This document shows, one piece after another, positions 1 to 22,739 of a stretch of DNA of 64,000 nt. The translations under genes and the position numbers were made by a program. The stretch comes from Sarcophilus harrisii. Taxonomy: Eukaryota > Chordata > Mammalia > Dasyuromorphia > Dasyuridae. Positions within the stretch are counted from its first letter, which is position 1. Each line of letters starts with the position of its first letter. The notes below the pieces were generated by a model. It had not been told where the DNA came from. It saw nothing but the letters and a program-made list of their open reading frames with translations, and did no database searches. The stretch spans positions 78,163,896 through 78,227,895 of the forward strand of contig NC_045432.1 of NCBI RefSeq assembly GCF_902635505.1, in the 5' to 3' direction.

Positions 1-1261
1 GCTCTCTCTAGGGGTAAGCCCCAGATGCTATTGGTGAGGACTGAAGTCCAACAGAGTGCGGAGAGCTCCTGGGATTGCCCAACCTTTACGGGAGATGTAA
101 GGAACATATAACGTGACATCTTTCTGTACATAAAACACAATATACCAATATATCCTTTGTCCCGTGACGTAGCTAGGAACATCTGAGCCTGAAGCAAACA
201 GCAGGAAACATGGCTTCAGATGGTTTGGATTTGGGGAATGGGGGTGGGAGTGGTAAGAGAGCCCAGGACACTGTGAAATGGAGGTAGGAAGGAAGAGTCA
301 TTAACCAATGATGTGTTTGAAGTACGTTCTCGCTCGGCTGCTTCTGGCTGCTGAAGCAAAGGCGATCTCTAAAATGTCCCTAAATTCCCACTCCCAAGGC
401 ACTACTCCAATGAGTCCCCAACAGGCTCAGCTCGGACAGCAAGCAAAGTTCGATTACAGTCTGTAATTTCTGACAGCAGCCCACTTTGGCCAGAGTAATG
501 ATAAAGGAGTAAGGGAGGCTCTTTGCCTCCGTTCCTGCCACACTGGGTCAGCCCGAGGCTTGACCTCATTTCCCCTTCAGGATGGCATCAGGTAAAGCAA
601 TCTGAGCTCTCACCTAACGCTGAAACCATCAAGCAAACTGAGGGAGACTCTCTCCTATCTTTGTGTTTCTTCAGGACTGTCCCTCAGGCAAGCACAACAC
701 GGTAAACTTTATTTGTCCAGAGTTTTACATAAAGACCATACAAGACAACAGAGAGGAGACAGTGGTCTAATGGCTAAGAGCAGATGAGAATCTTGTCGAG
801 GACTTCCGCCGTGGGCCCATTCTGGGAAGAGTCTCCAAATGATCCAAGAGGAGCACCGGCTTCTCACCTACACCCGACGGCAGCCTCAATGGGGAAACTT
901 CTGGAATAGAGAGACTGCAGCGCTAGGAAAGCTAAATAATCGAGCTGGAATGGCTGACCAAGCCAAGGAGAGGAGTTGGGGCAAAGAGCAAGGGCTCTAG
1001 TCCCAGGCAAGTGCCTTCCGCCATCTGAGTGTCCAATTTCTCAGTCACGGGAAGGACTAGATGGTGGACTTCTGAGGTCTGCTGTGGTTCCAACAATACA
1101 AGATCCCCCAGATGTGTTGTCCAGAAGCACATTTAACAAACCATTGGAACAATGAAGCAAGTTTCTTCAACCATGCTGTTTACAACCTTTGCTCCCTTCC
1201 TCCCTACTAACTAACAATCAGGGTGATTTTTCGCAATTCCTCTCTGATCCTAAAAAAGGGA

Positions 1262-1818
1262 AAAGGACCCTACAAAAATGCTTGTAGCGACAAGGAACTA
1301 GAAATTGAGTAGATGCCCCAAAGTTGAGAAATGGCTGAAGAAGTTATGGTCTATGAATGTGATGGAAGATTATTGTTCTGTAAGAAACAATCGGCAGAAT
1401 GATTTCAGAGAGGCCTGGAGAGACCTACGTGAACTGATACCGAGTGAAGTGAGCAGAGCCAGGAGATCATTGGACACAGCAACAACAAGATTAAACGATG
1501 ATCAATTCTGATGGACGTGGCTCTTTTCAACAGTGAGATGATCTAGGTCAATTCCAATACTATTTTCACCATTTTTTGTTTATTTTTTTCTTTATTTTCC
1601 CCCTCTTTGGTCTGATATTTCTTGCACGACATGACAAATATGGAAATATGTTTACAGGAACTTCATATTGTTTGCTGACTTGGGGAAAGGGGAGGTCAGA
1701 GAGGGAAGAAGAAAAATCTAGAGCACAAAGTCTTACAAAAATGATACTGAAATCTTAGCATGTATTTGGAAAATAAAATACCATTAAAACTTTTTTGAAA
1801 TTTTTAAATTGGAAAAAA
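1262..1818 (+). mobile_element. L1-like LINE, 3' end
   Basis: Holds a piece resembling the C-terminus of L1 ORF2 (WLKKLWSMNVMEDYCSVRNN, compare WIKKMW..TMEYYAAIKN in human L1), then an AT-rich 3' UTR and a poly(A) tail of 16 bases. Truncated at the 5' end, as usual for L1. Plus orientation. Confidence 0.7.
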
Positions 1819-1837
1819 AAAAAAAAAAGGAAAAAAA

Positions 1838-2330
1838 TGATGAGCAGGCTGATTTTGGAAAAGCCTGGAAAAGCTTTACATAAACTGATGCCGAGGAAGC
1901 GAGCAGAACCAGGAGATCATTAAACACAGCAACAAGATTATGTGATGATCAAATATGACCGACTTAGCTCTTCTCAGCAACGTGATGATCCGAGACACTT
2001 CCCATAGACTTGGGATGGAAAAAGCCATTTGCATCTGGAGAAGGAGCTATAGGGATTAGATGGGGATCGAAGCTTACTATTTTCACCTTTTATTTCCCTT
2101 TCTTGTGGTTTTTCCCTTTTGTTCTGATTTTTCTTTCATAAATATGACTAATATGGAAAAGTGTTTAAAATGACTGTCCGTGTATGGCCTACATAATATT
2201 GCTTGCTGTCTTGAGGAGGGGAGAAGGAAGGAAGGAAGGGAGGGAGGGGGCAAAAAAATTCGGAACTCAAAATCTTCCATAAGTGAATGTTGACAACTAT
2301 CTTTATATGTAACTGGAAAAAATAAAGAAG
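1838..2330 (+). mobile_element. Second L1-like 3' end of the same family
   Basis: Shares the 'gaagcgagcagaaccaggag' stretch, the 3' UTR around 'atgactaatatggaaaagtg', a GGAA-rich run and the 'ggaaaaaataaa' end with the copy at 1262-1818. It follows that copy directly, head to tail. Confidence 0.68.
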
Positions 2331-2670
2331 TGACCTGTCCAAGATCATACAGTTTACGCGAGTATAAATTCTGGAAAACAAATCTGTGGATATCCCAATA
2401 TAACACAAAAGTTGCTATTGGGCCACTGGTCCCAGAAGTGCCTTTTTCTTCTAAAACTGCAAGGATACATGGTCCTGATGTGAGAGCGAATGGTCTTAGA
2501 AAAAGAGGCAATGGCAGGGCTTCAGACCTAGGCCTCAGGGAGAACCGAGGGAGGGCTGAGCACATGCCCCAGGGGGACCTGGAACCAAGGGCAAGAAGGC
2601 CAGGCTCAGCTACCGGGGCTAAGACGACGAGGGTTTTCAGAAGTGCACCACCCAGCAGAGAGGGGAGCAG

Positions 2671-2818
2671 CTCGAACCCTGCCAGTGGCTCTGGCCCTGC
2701 CAGCAGCTCGGGCCCTGTCAGCTTTTCGGGCCCTGCCAACGGCTCCGACCCTGCCAGCGGCTCAGGCCCAGCCAGCTTCTCGGGCCCTGCCAACGGCTCT
2801 GGCCCTGCAAACAACTCT
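2671..2818. repeat. 18-bp minisatellite, about eight units
   Basis: Units like GGCCCTGCCAGCGGCTCT with small changes. The period is six codons, giving PASGSG-type repeats on the plus strand and LAGPEP-type on the minus strand. No splice or promoter context supports coding. Confidence 0.8.
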
Positions 2819-3234
2819 GCTTCTGGCGTTACTCGGGTCCTACCAAGCGCTCCGGCCTATGGGAACAGTGTCGGTTCCTAAGCTCCCTGGGAGATGCTCT
2901 GATTAGAAAAGGCAGTCTAGCAACCAGGGTCCTTCTCATGGCTGTCAGCACTGGGCCAAAATGGCTCCGACTCACAATATGATCATCAGAAGGGTTCTGG
3001 GAGGCAGGAAAGCCCTTTGGAGGTTGGGGGTCGGCAGCCAAATGGGAGGTGCTTGTTGCTCTTTTCTGGCCTGGCCAGCAGACAGCAGATTGAACTTCTG
3101 GCTCTACTCTCTAAAAACATAAGGGAGCCATAGAATGTCCTCTGAAGGAAAGGAAAAGGGAAGGGATCAAGCACTTTTTAAAGAGCTAAAACGAGCCAGT
3201 CACCGTGCAGGAAACTTTTCAGAAACATACCTTC

Positions 3235-4890
3235 ATTGGGAGGGGAAAAAACGAATAAAAAATAAGTGAAGGAAAAAGAGGGTAAAGGAAGGAAAGAAGG
3301 AGACGTAGAAAAGGAAAAAAAGTGGAAACCCAAAAAAGGGAGGAGGTCCAGAAGGGAAGAAGGGAACAGGTCGAAGGGAGAAGGAAGGGTTTAGAGAGAA
3401 CAGGGAGAAAGGGAGAGGAGGAGGAAAGAGGGTCAGGAAGGAACAGATAGGGACTGGAGGGGTAGGGAGAAAGGAAAGGAGGGGAAGGGAAGGACAGGAG
3501 GAGACAGGGAAAGAGAGAAGAGGTGGGAGGGACAGGAAGGAAGAGACAGGGAGGAAGGAGAGGAGGATGAGAAGAGGGGAAGGCCGGTGAGAGGGGGAAG
3601 GAAGGGGAAGAGGGAGGGGAAGTTGGAGGGCTTGTAAGAAAAGGCGCCTAGGAAGGAAGGGATGGCTGTAGCATAACGGAAAATGGTGACTGGACAAAGA
3701 ACAGGGGGACAGGAAGGAGAAGCAGTGGGGAGTCGAAGCAAAGGAGGTGCAGGTAGGGCCAGCAGGCAAAGATGGGCTACTGGCTAACGAAAGGAATCAG
3801 AAGGAGCCAGCAGGAGGAAGGAAAGGAGGGAGGAGGGGACAGAAGGAAAGAGAGCTAAACGGCTCAGTGGACAGGACCAGGAGGGGAAGCAGGGAATGGA
3901 AAGGACAGGGGCAGGGGGAGGGAGACAACGAAGGAAGGGGAGGACAGAAGGAGAGAGGAAGAGACCATGCCGAAGGACCAAGACGCCGATGACTTCCGAC
4001 CCTGAGCTGAAGAACCATGCCAACACTACCAGCGAACAGCCAGAACCAGACTGAGCCTACAGACTGGACCAAGAAAAGACGCTAACGAGGGACAACGATG
4101 ATGGGAAAGAGTGAATGGACAGGACGGGATACCAAGAAAAGAGAGGAACAGCCAGGAGGACCGGACTAGGCAAAGGACTAGAAATAGGACCAAGTCGGAC
4201 AGGAGAGAACAGAAGGGGACAGAGGAGGAAAGGACAGTGAAAGACTGAAGCCTGGACAGGAGGAGATGGCTCTAGATACTAGAAGCTGAACAGAGAGGGA
4301 CATGAAGTTGGAGAGGAAGGACAGATGGAAACAGGGAGGGAGAAGAGGGGAAAGAGGGAGAGGAGGGGGAGAGGAGAGGAAAGGTTGGGACAGGAAGGGG
4401 AGGGGGAGGCACAGGAAAGGGAGGGAGAGGGACTGAGGGGATAGGGAGAGAAGGAAAGGAAGGAGAGGGAGGGATAAGAAGGAAAGAGGAAGGGACAGGA
4501 AGGAGAGAGAGAGAGAGAAGCAGAGGGGGAGAGAGAGAAGCAGAGGGGGAGGGAGGAAGCAGAGGGGGAGGGAGGGGCAGGGAAGGGAGAGGAAGAACAG
4601 GAGGGGAAGAGAGAGGGGACAGGGACAGGAGGGGGAGGGAAGAAAAGAGAGGAGGACAGGAGGGGAAGGAGGGCAGAAGGAAGAGAAAGGACATGGAAGG
4701 GACAGGAGGACAGGGGGGAAGCAAGAAGGACAGAACTAGGAGAGGGAGAGAAGAGAGAGGGAGGGAGAGAAGAGAAAGGGAGGGAGAGAAGAGAGAGGGA
4801 GGGATAGGAGGGGGAGAGGGAGGGACAGGAGGGGGAGAGGGAGGGACAGGAGGGGGAGAGGGAGGAGGAAGAAAGGGAAGGGAGATACCA
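3235..4890. repeat. Polypurine tract, GGAA/GGGA-rich, 1.65 kb
   Basis: Plus strand is nearly all G and A with short interruptions (least pure at 3700-4300). Period is irregular, with blocks of gggagaggga near 4500-4860. Open frames in it are by-products. Confidence 0.9.
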
Positions 4891-5403
4891 GAGGCCTGCT
4901 TATAGTATTATCCGCCTTGACTGCTGGGCCCATTTTACAATACAAAATCCAAAGCAAAGCCTCCATTCCCGATGTGGTGGAACACTTGGTCCAGCTTCCA
5001 ACTAAAACACTCACTTGAGAACTCGGCTGTAAATTAAAGTTTGCTGCGACCTCAGAATACAAGCGACAAACCAGTCGCCTCAATTCCCACCATGACCCAA
5101 ACCACCACAGGGCAACAGCAGAAACCTCTTTCCTCCCGGGGCAGGGTCCTGGGTTCTAGGCCTCAAATCCCGTGCCCCCACCGGCCCCAAGCCCACGGGA
5201 AGTAGTCCGCAGACAGGAAATGAGGGGCCTGCCAGGTAAGTAAGCGATATCTGGCACCACCATATGGCTGGGCTGGATAACCGCCCCCCCTCTCCCTCTG
5301 ACCACAAAGGAGCCCAAAGTACGTCTCATCGCACACAGCTCTGAAAGAGGGGAAGCCGAGGGCCCCCTCGGGGGGCCTAACAGCCACCACTGCGACCTCT
5401 TAC

Positions 5404-15775
<10,372 letters not shown>

Positions 15776-15989
15776 CACCCACCTGTAGATTGCAAAAGAA
15801 AGAGTATCCATGATCCCACGATAACTAACGATAGCACTTTGAATTCATGCAAAATGGTGCCGGGGCCTAAGAGCTAGCGTGTGCGGTTCTGTTGGCTCCA
15901 ACTCAATCCTCTTTTTATCTCCCCCCAGAAGACAGGGCCCCGCTCTCCGGCCACCACGATGCTCATCCCGAACAGACGTGGGGACCTAG

Positions 15990-16180
15990 ACAATCTGCTG
16001 CTGGACTCGGCGCCTGGAAGACTCGGATTCAAATCCTGCTCCTGTGACTACCGGCTATTTGATTGTGGGTAAGTCATTGAACCTCTCTTCCTAATCTTCC
16101 CAACCCCAGGAGGGTTAGAGGAGATGATATAAGAAAAGCGTTTTGTAAACAAGCCTTAATGCGGCACATAGATGTGAAAT
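15990..16180 (+). mobile_element. Diverged tRNA-derived SINE
   Basis: 'gactcggattcaaatcctgc', 'gggtaagtcattgaacctct' and 'gatgatataagaaaagcgtt' follow the SINE order. A G18 run follows at 16194-16211. Confidence 0.55.
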
Positions 16181-17220
16181 GTTTCTATACAATGGGGGGG
16201 GGGGGGGGGGGAGGAAGAAAGGACACAAGGCCGGTAATTCTAGCAGTTTGAGAAATTTAGTTCCTCCAGGAAGCTGCCTGAGGCATCAAGGGGCTGAGTG
16301 TCCCGAAGGCCTCTAGGGGCAGGCCTCCAGGGGCAGGGGGCCGGGGGCAGGGGGCCAGGGGCAGGCCTTCCAACCCAGATCTCCCTAACTCCAAGGCCAG
16401 TAGGCCATGCTGCCTCCCTACAACACCCTGGCATGGATCCGTTTTCACTTCATGACAAAAAGAAGCTCTAGGGCCCTCCACAGCGCGCTTTCCCATCATC
16501 CTGGAAGCCTGAGCCAAGGAGCCTGATTTGTAATCAAGTGAAATTGATTCCATGCCTGAAGTGTAAACCTGCCTTTCCCCCCTGGCCCCCCTCCCTGGCC
16601 CCCGCCCTCGCCCCCGCCCCCCTGCGGCCTTGGAACAGGGGAAGAGGGAGGCTGCCGGCTCAGCCGCGAGCAGGGATACATTGTATCCAGAATTGATACA
16701 GTTTCCCAGCGCTGACAGCCTGCTTCCTTCCGCGGAGCTCCGTTACCTGTGCCAGCCGAGGGTTTCTCCAGTGCCCAGTAATAACCACTGAGCTCGGGCT
16801 CCCTAGCAGGCCCGATCCGCTGGCTCGGCACGGCACGGGCTCCGGGCCCCGGGCCGCGACCTGTTCCTGGCCCCGCCCTGGCTCGGCCTCCCCGCCCCGG
16901 CGCCAGCCCATCCGCCCGCCAGCCCCGGACCCCTTCCCATCCCCTTACGCAGACCCTGTGGCCCCCAGCAGGTAGGCCGGAGCTCCCCAACGGCCGAAGT
17001 CGCGGCCCCATCCTCCGGAGGCCGGCCCGATGGGAGGGAGTGGAGGACAAGGGCAGCAGGGAAAGGGGTCGGGGTCAGGGCAATGGCCGGCCGGGCCGGG
17101 GTGGGATACGGAGGTGGCGGGGGGGCAACTTCTCCCGTCGGGCCCACCCCGGCCACTCCCGGGTAAGTCGGCCAGGGGACAGGATCCACCGCACCGCACG
17201 GCAGTGGCCGGGCTGGTGAT

Positions 17221-17330
17221 GGCCGGGGCCCGAGCCGGGGCCCGAGCCGGGGCCGGAGCCGGGGCCGGGGCCGGGGCCGAGGCCAGGACCGGAGCCAGGG
17301 CCGGTGCCCGGGCCGAGGCCGGGGCAGGGG
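17221..17330. repeat. GGGGCC/GGGGCCNGAGCC imperfect hexanucleotide repeat
   Basis: Plus strand shows repeated ggggcc and ccgagcc/ccggagcc blocks in phase with a 6-bp period, inside the CpG island. G-quadruplex formation is likely on the plus strand (inference). Confidence 0.8.
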
Positions 17331-17660
17331 GCGGCTTTGGGGGAGAGCTGTTGGGAGAGCGGTGACGGGCGGGGACCGGAAGCAGGGCCTCGCCTCACTA
17401 CCGCTCGGAGGGCCGCAGCGCCCGCGTCTGCCGGGGCTCCCCCCCGGGACGGTGGCCGCGCGCCCTAACCCACACCACGGCTCCCAGCTGGGGAGGAGCG
17501 TGGCCAACGGCCCGGCACCGGGGCCGGCCGGCCGGCGGCAGCCGGGTCCGGACGGCGGGGCCCCCGGCCCCGTCCTGACCGGCCCCGGAACACCGTCCAT
17601 GGTGTGCATGGGGGGAGAGTGTCGCCGTCGGCTTCGCTCTCCCCGTCGCCGACACAGTCG

Positions 17661-17759
17661 CCGCCTCCGCCTCCTCCTTCTTCTCCGCCTCCTCCTCCTC
17701 CACCCGATCCGCCTCCTCCTCCTCCTCCTCCTCCGCCGCCGCCGCCGCCGCCGCCGCCC
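17661..17759. repeat. (CTC)n followed by (CCG)n trinucleotide repeat
   Basis: Runs of ctc/cct units, then about nine ccg units at 17733-17759, inside the CpG island. Open frames across it (poly-Pro, poly-Glu or poly-Gly in different frames) are by-products of the repeat. Confidence 0.85.
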
Positions 17760-18989
17760 TGCCCTCCCCTTCCGGGCAACAGGCCGCCGCTTTCCCGTCG
17801 TGCCCGTCCCCGTCCCCCGCCCCCCCCCGCGCCCTTTGCCCCCCCCGCCGGTGCCGGGGCCTATCCCCCTGCCGTCCCCGCCTCCCCGCCGCCCTCATCG
17901 GCGCTCGCTCGGGGCCGCCTGTTTTAGGGTGCGGCGGTCCCCTTTTCCCCCCCCCCATTTGGGTGGCGGCGGCGGCGCCCGGCAACCGGGCTGCACGCGT
18001 CCTCCCGCCCTCTGCTCTCTCTGCGCTGCTGCCCGGCTTCCGCCGCTGCCGGCTTCGCCTCCCCGGACTATCACCTCTCCCTGTCTCGCCGCTGCTAAGC
18101 CCTAGCCGGGTCCCGCCCCACCCCGACCCGGGCGCGCCGCGTGTTGTCCCGCGCGCGGCGCCGGCGGCAACTGCTGCTGCGCCCTTTTTCCGGCCGGCCG
18201 CGCTGCTCTGCGTCCCGACGCCCCGCCCTTTCTCCACCCCTTCGTTCGGCCTACCGCCCGGGCCCTGGGATTACCGCGAGCGGCCGCCATGCCTGCCATG
18301 GCCGCCGCCGCCACCGCCCGTCGGGACTGCCGCCTGCTGGCCCCGCCCGATGGCTCGCCCGCTGCCTCCCGCCCGGCGGCGGCGGCGACGGCAGCTCGGC
18401 TCGGCTCGCGCGGGCGCGGCCCCGGCCCGGGGAGGTGCGCGATGCACCTGCCTCGGCCCCCTTCTGGCGCTTCGATGCGCAAGCCTTGGCACCGGGTGAC
18501 CTTTGTCTTTCGGGCCAGGAACGTGCCAGGGCCCGGCGTGTCTCTCCCCACCCCCCCCACCCCCCTCAGCCAGCCACCCAGCCCATCAGCAGCACCCCCT
18601 GCGCGCCTGGCCGCTGGGGACCCGGACTGCGGCGGGCGGGCGGCTGGCGGCGGGCGGGCGGGCCGCCTGGCAGCCCCGCCCGCAGGCGGGTGAGAAGAGG
18701 GAGGCGCCGCTCGGCGCCCCCAGCCGGGCACGCCGCCGCCGCCTCCAGATCCGGGGCTCTCTGCGCTAGACCCGAGCTGGCTGCCAAGCGGGCCACCTGC
18801 CCTCCAACTTCTCCTCCCCCCCCCCCCCAGTGACGACCAAAGCACAAGCAGGCACACTCCCCAGATGGCACCATGAGACACACTGAGAGGCTGCAGGGGA
18901 CCCGGGGGTGGGGGGCGTGGGGGTGGGGGGCTGTGCCCCGGCCCAGGCCGCCTCCCCGCCGGGAGCTGTCCAGCCCCGGAGCGTTCCCC

Positions 18990-19977
18990 TAGCCTCGCCA
19001 TCCTGTGAGGGCTGGGGCTTGGGTTGGACAGTTCCCCGGGCCCTTTCCTAAGCCGGGAGGGGCGGGCTGCGTGGGGAAAGCACGCCCAGGGGCCTGGGAA
19101 ACCACCCTTTCAGCCTCCCACACAGGAAGAAACCCATCATGGAGGTTAAATCCCAAGGTCATTTGGAGGAAGGGGGGGCCTGGCTGGGGCTGGCCCAATC
19201 GGGTGGCGACGAACTCCCTTGCAAATTCCCTTCCTTGTTCCCCCATTTAAACACACCCTTAGGTGGGTTAATCAAAGTGATTCAGGGGGCCCAGAGATCC
19301 TGCCATCCTTGCCCGGGGGGGGGGGTCTTTGCACTCTTCTGCCACAGATGGCCCAGAACCTCCCCCCCTCCCATTTCTCCAAAAAGACTCATGGTCGCTG
19401 GCAAATTAAGGATCTTTTTCCCCCTCAGAAAAGGGGCCCATAATCCATCCTCGGTTGTGGCGGGCAATGGCCCCTACCACAATAAATGTCTTCTACTTCC
19501 CATGGTTCTTTGCTTGTATCTCGAGCAGGATGCTTACCATATGTAGCCACTTGACTATTATGTCTCACTCTCTGGTAGCACAGGCAAGCACCAAGTGTAG
19601 GCCAGATTTCCCAGCATTCCCAGCCTATAATCCTATACAGATGCTCGTGAACCTCAATTTCCTCATTTGCAAAATGAATCGGATGCTACCTCTAAAGTCA
19701 TTTCCTTTGCCAAGGCTACGCTCCCTGAAGAAAGTCTCATTTGCACCTTGTCTTCCACCCCAATCCCATTTCGTCGCTTTACTTCCATGTGGGAAGGAGC
19801 CTGGGTTCTCGAAGGACCTGGTTTATCAGTGAAACTCAAGGTCCTAGGTACCACTAAGCTGGAAAGGTTTTAAATGAGGCCCGAAGTCCCGAAGCCCCGT
19901 TGACTCTTAAAGGGCCCACGAGAGGCAGCCCCCGTTCAGTTCACAAAGCACCCACACTGACAGGAATCACCTTGATG
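18990..19977. other. Intergenic stretch between RRAGB CpG island and artefact block
   Basis: GC-moderate sequence with a weak SINE-like patch near 19630-19690 ('cctcaatttcctcatttgca'). No gene seen. Confidence 0.5.
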
Positions 19978-21778
19978 ACCCCCCCGGGGCCCCCGGCCAG
20001 GAAACCAAAAAAAAAAATTTTTAAGGAAATTCAAAAATTTTAAAAAATTTGGGAACAAAGGAAAAAGAAGGGGGGGGGGAAACCCAGGGGGCTAAAATTT
20101 GGGGAAAAACCCAGGGTGGGGGAAGTTTTGGCCAAACAAAGGGGGAAGGAAAGGGGGTAGGCCCCCCCAAAAAAAGAAAAGGGAGAAAAGGAAAAAGACC
20201 CCGGAAAGGTGGGAGGGGATGTGGAGCGGGGGTGGGAAAAGGGGGGGGCCCAGGGGCCCGGGGGGGGCCCCAAGGCGGTTTTAAAAACTTCTCAATTTTT
20301 AAAACCCAAAAAAAAAAACCCCCATTTTTTGGGTTTTAAATTTTTTTGGGGGGCCCCCCCTTTTAAAAAAAAACCCCAGCCCTTTAAAAAGTCAGGGGCC
20401 CGGTGGGAAAAAGGGCCCAGGTAAATTGGGCGGTCAATATTGGGAAACTTTTGGGGGAAAGGGGGGCCCATCTTTCCATAGGGATTGGGGCCCCCCCTGG
20501 GGCTTTTTGGGACCGGGAAGGGGGGAAGGGGGGAGGGGGGGGGGGGGCCGGGGGGAAATTGCGGCCTTTTTGGTTTGCTCTTTTTTTTTTTTTTTTTATT
20601 ATTTTTTTATTTCCTTTCCTTTTTGGTGTTCCCCCCCTTTCCCCAACCCTTTTTTTGTCCCCCCCCTTTTTTGTTCCCCCGCCCTTTTTTTCTCCCCCTT
20701 CCCCCCCTCTTTTCCCCCCAGGGTTTTCCTTTTTTGCTCCCTCCTCCTTCGCCCTCCTTTTTTTCCCTTTCCCCTTCTTCTTTTGTTCCTTTAATTCACC
20801 CCTTTTTTTTTTTTCCCCCCCTTTTTTTCTTAATTTTTTTTGTTTTTTTTTTTTTTTTTTTTTCAACCCCCTTTTTCCTCTTTATTCCTTCCCTCCCCTC
20901 CCTTTTTTTCCCCCCCCTTTTTTTTTTCTCTTTTTTCCCCCCCCTTCCTTCTTTTTTTTCCCCCCCTCCCCTTTCCCCCCTTTTTTTTTCCCTTTCCCCC
21001 TCCTTTCCTTTTTTCTGGGTTTAAATTGGGTTTTTCCCCCCTTTTTTTTCCCCAAAGGGTTTCCCTTTCCCCATTTCCCTCCCCCCTTTTTAAAATTTTT
21101 TTTTTCCCCCCTTCATTTTCTCCCTTTTAAAAAAAAATCCCCCTATCCCTTTTTTTTTTTTATTTTTCCCCCCCTCTTTCCAAAAATTTTTCTTCCCCTT
21201 TTTTTTCCCCCTTTCCCTTCCCCCTTTTTTTCTTTTTTTCTTTTTTTTTTCTTTCCCTTCATTTCCCTTTAAAAAAAATTTTCTTCCCAAAATTTTATCC
21301 CTTCCCCCAAAAACCCCCTTTCCCCCTTTCTTTTTTTTTTAAAAAATTTTTCCCAATTTAAAAAAACCCCCTTTTCCCCCTTCCCCTTTCCCTTTTTCCC
21401 CCCTTTTTTTTTCCCTTTTTGTTTTTTTTTTTTTCCCCCCCTTCCCCTTTTATTTTTTTATTTTTTCCTTCCTTTCCCTTTTTTTTTTTTTTTTTTTTTC
21501 CCCAAATTTTTTTCCTTTATTTTTAAAAGCCTTTTTTTTTAAAAAAAAAAAACCCCCTTTTCCCCCCCTTTTTCCCCTTTTTAAAATTCCCCCCCCTCCC
21601 CTTTTTTCCCCCCCCTTTTTTTTCCTTTTTCCCCCCCCTTTTTCCTTATTTTTTCCCCCACCTTAAAAATTTTTCCCAAACCCCCTTTTCCCCCTTTCCC
21701 TTCCCTTTTCCCCCCTTTTTCCCCCTTCCCCCTTTTTTTTTTTCCCTTTATTTCCCCCCCCCCCTTCATCCCTTTTTA
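19978..21778. other. Homopolymer-run block, probable sequencing or assembly artefact
   Basis: Nearly every base stands in a run of two to ten or more identical bases. The left part mixes A, G, C and T runs; the right part is almost only C and T runs. Normal vertebrate sequence resumes sharply at 21779. This resembles low-quality trace tails or failed consensus. The long Pro/Phe-rich frames across it are meaningless. Confidence 0.85.
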
Positions 21779-22734
21779 TCCCCACCTCGGAGGTGACAGG
21801 GAGAGGAAGCTTGACTTTGCCCGACACGGTGCTTGCTTCCTCAGCAGAACCAGAATGATCCGGGGACCCCGTGGGCTGCCCCAGGACAGCCCTTCTGGGG
21901 TCTGATGTTGTATTATTATGTTAGAGAAATGATATGTCTACGGGGGTCTCTCTTCCTCTTCTCCCACTGAAAGCAAGACTTGGGAGATTAGCAACAAGCC
22001 CAACTGGGTCTGAAGGGGTTGGAAGCCTTGGGGGAGTCAAATACCCACCCAGGTTCTTAAGGGGGCTCAGTTTGGGAATACGAGGAGGAGGGGGAGAGGG
22101 GAAGGAGAAGGAGAAGGAAGGTGATTTGGGTTCTAGAAGAAGCGGAAGAGTATTCCATTGTGTACACAAGTGAGCATCTCCCCCTGTCCCCCAAAGCCAT
22201 CCATCTTCACCTCAATAGAGTCTGTGGTGGGGAAACTCTCCTAATTCTAGAAAACAATGGGGGGGGGGGTCTGGCCCTGGGCAACTAAAAGGAACCAGGG
22301 TGAAAAGAAATGGCCTCAGTAACAGGAAGTCCCTGCCCGGGAGGCTCCCCAAGCCTCAATGCACCCACAGACAACGAGAGGCCTTGAGGATTTTTTCCCT
22401 CGGTAGCCAAGACTTCCAATGACAAAACAAGGTTTGTTTCAGCAGAGAGGGGTTTCTGGCCTTGGATGGGCTGAAACAAGGGGGCACTGTGGGGAGAGCT
22501 GCGTGGGGAGCCCCTGCTGGAGGAAGCCGGTCAGAGCCCATGGAACCAGAAGCGCCCCTTGGGGGGGCGGGGTCCTGAGAGCAAAAAACCTCGAGAAGCA
22601 GAGAGAAGATGCTCAGTGGGATGAGCCCCCGGCCTCCTGCCAATCAATTGCTGCCACGCCTGTGGCCAAGCTGGGGCCAAGCCTGCCGATTTCACCTTTG
22701 CAATAAACATCTCTCGGATCTGTCCCCTTCTCTG

Positions 22735-22739
<5 letters not shown>
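21779..22739. other. Unique-looking stretch, no gene seen
   Basis: Ordinary composition, with GGA-rich patches near 22080-22120. An AATAAA-like signal (gcaataaacatc) lies near 22700 but no exon upstream of it supports a transcript end. Confidence 0.4.

Larger units (their letters stand above)
16560..18990. promoter_or_regulatory. Large CpG island, probable RRAGB promoter
   Basis: Very GC-rich, CpG-dense stretch just upstream of the first recognised RRAGB exon on the minus strand. It holds several GC boxes, GGGGCC-like and CCG/CCT repeats. No TATA box stands out. Long open frames on both strands here are compositional (Pro/Arg/Gly/Ala) and I do not call them genes. A non-coding first RRAGB exon is expected inside it. 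Divergent plus-strand transcription is also possible: a plus-strand donor-like 'gggtaagt' lies near 17160. Confidence 0.8.

Noticed and set aside
4736-5083. Missing downstream RRAGB exon near 4.9-5.05 kb
   Set aside because: The frame there does not resemble the next RagA/B segment (IFKEREEDLRRL), and flanking splice sites do not fit.
16743-16760. GGCACAG|GTAACG on the minus strand as the RRAGB exon-1 donor
   Set aside because: In the phase needed for exon 2 there is a stop upstream with no ATG after it. It could still end a non-coding first exon.
16496-18830. Many long Pro/Arg/Gly/Ala frames on both strands as novel proteins
   Set aside because: They follow from extreme GC content in a CpG island. 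Frames overlap on both strands and none resembles a known domain.
20384-21272. Lys-rich and Pro/Phe-rich frames of 160-290 codons
   Set aside because: They are translations of homopolymer runs in a probable artefact block.
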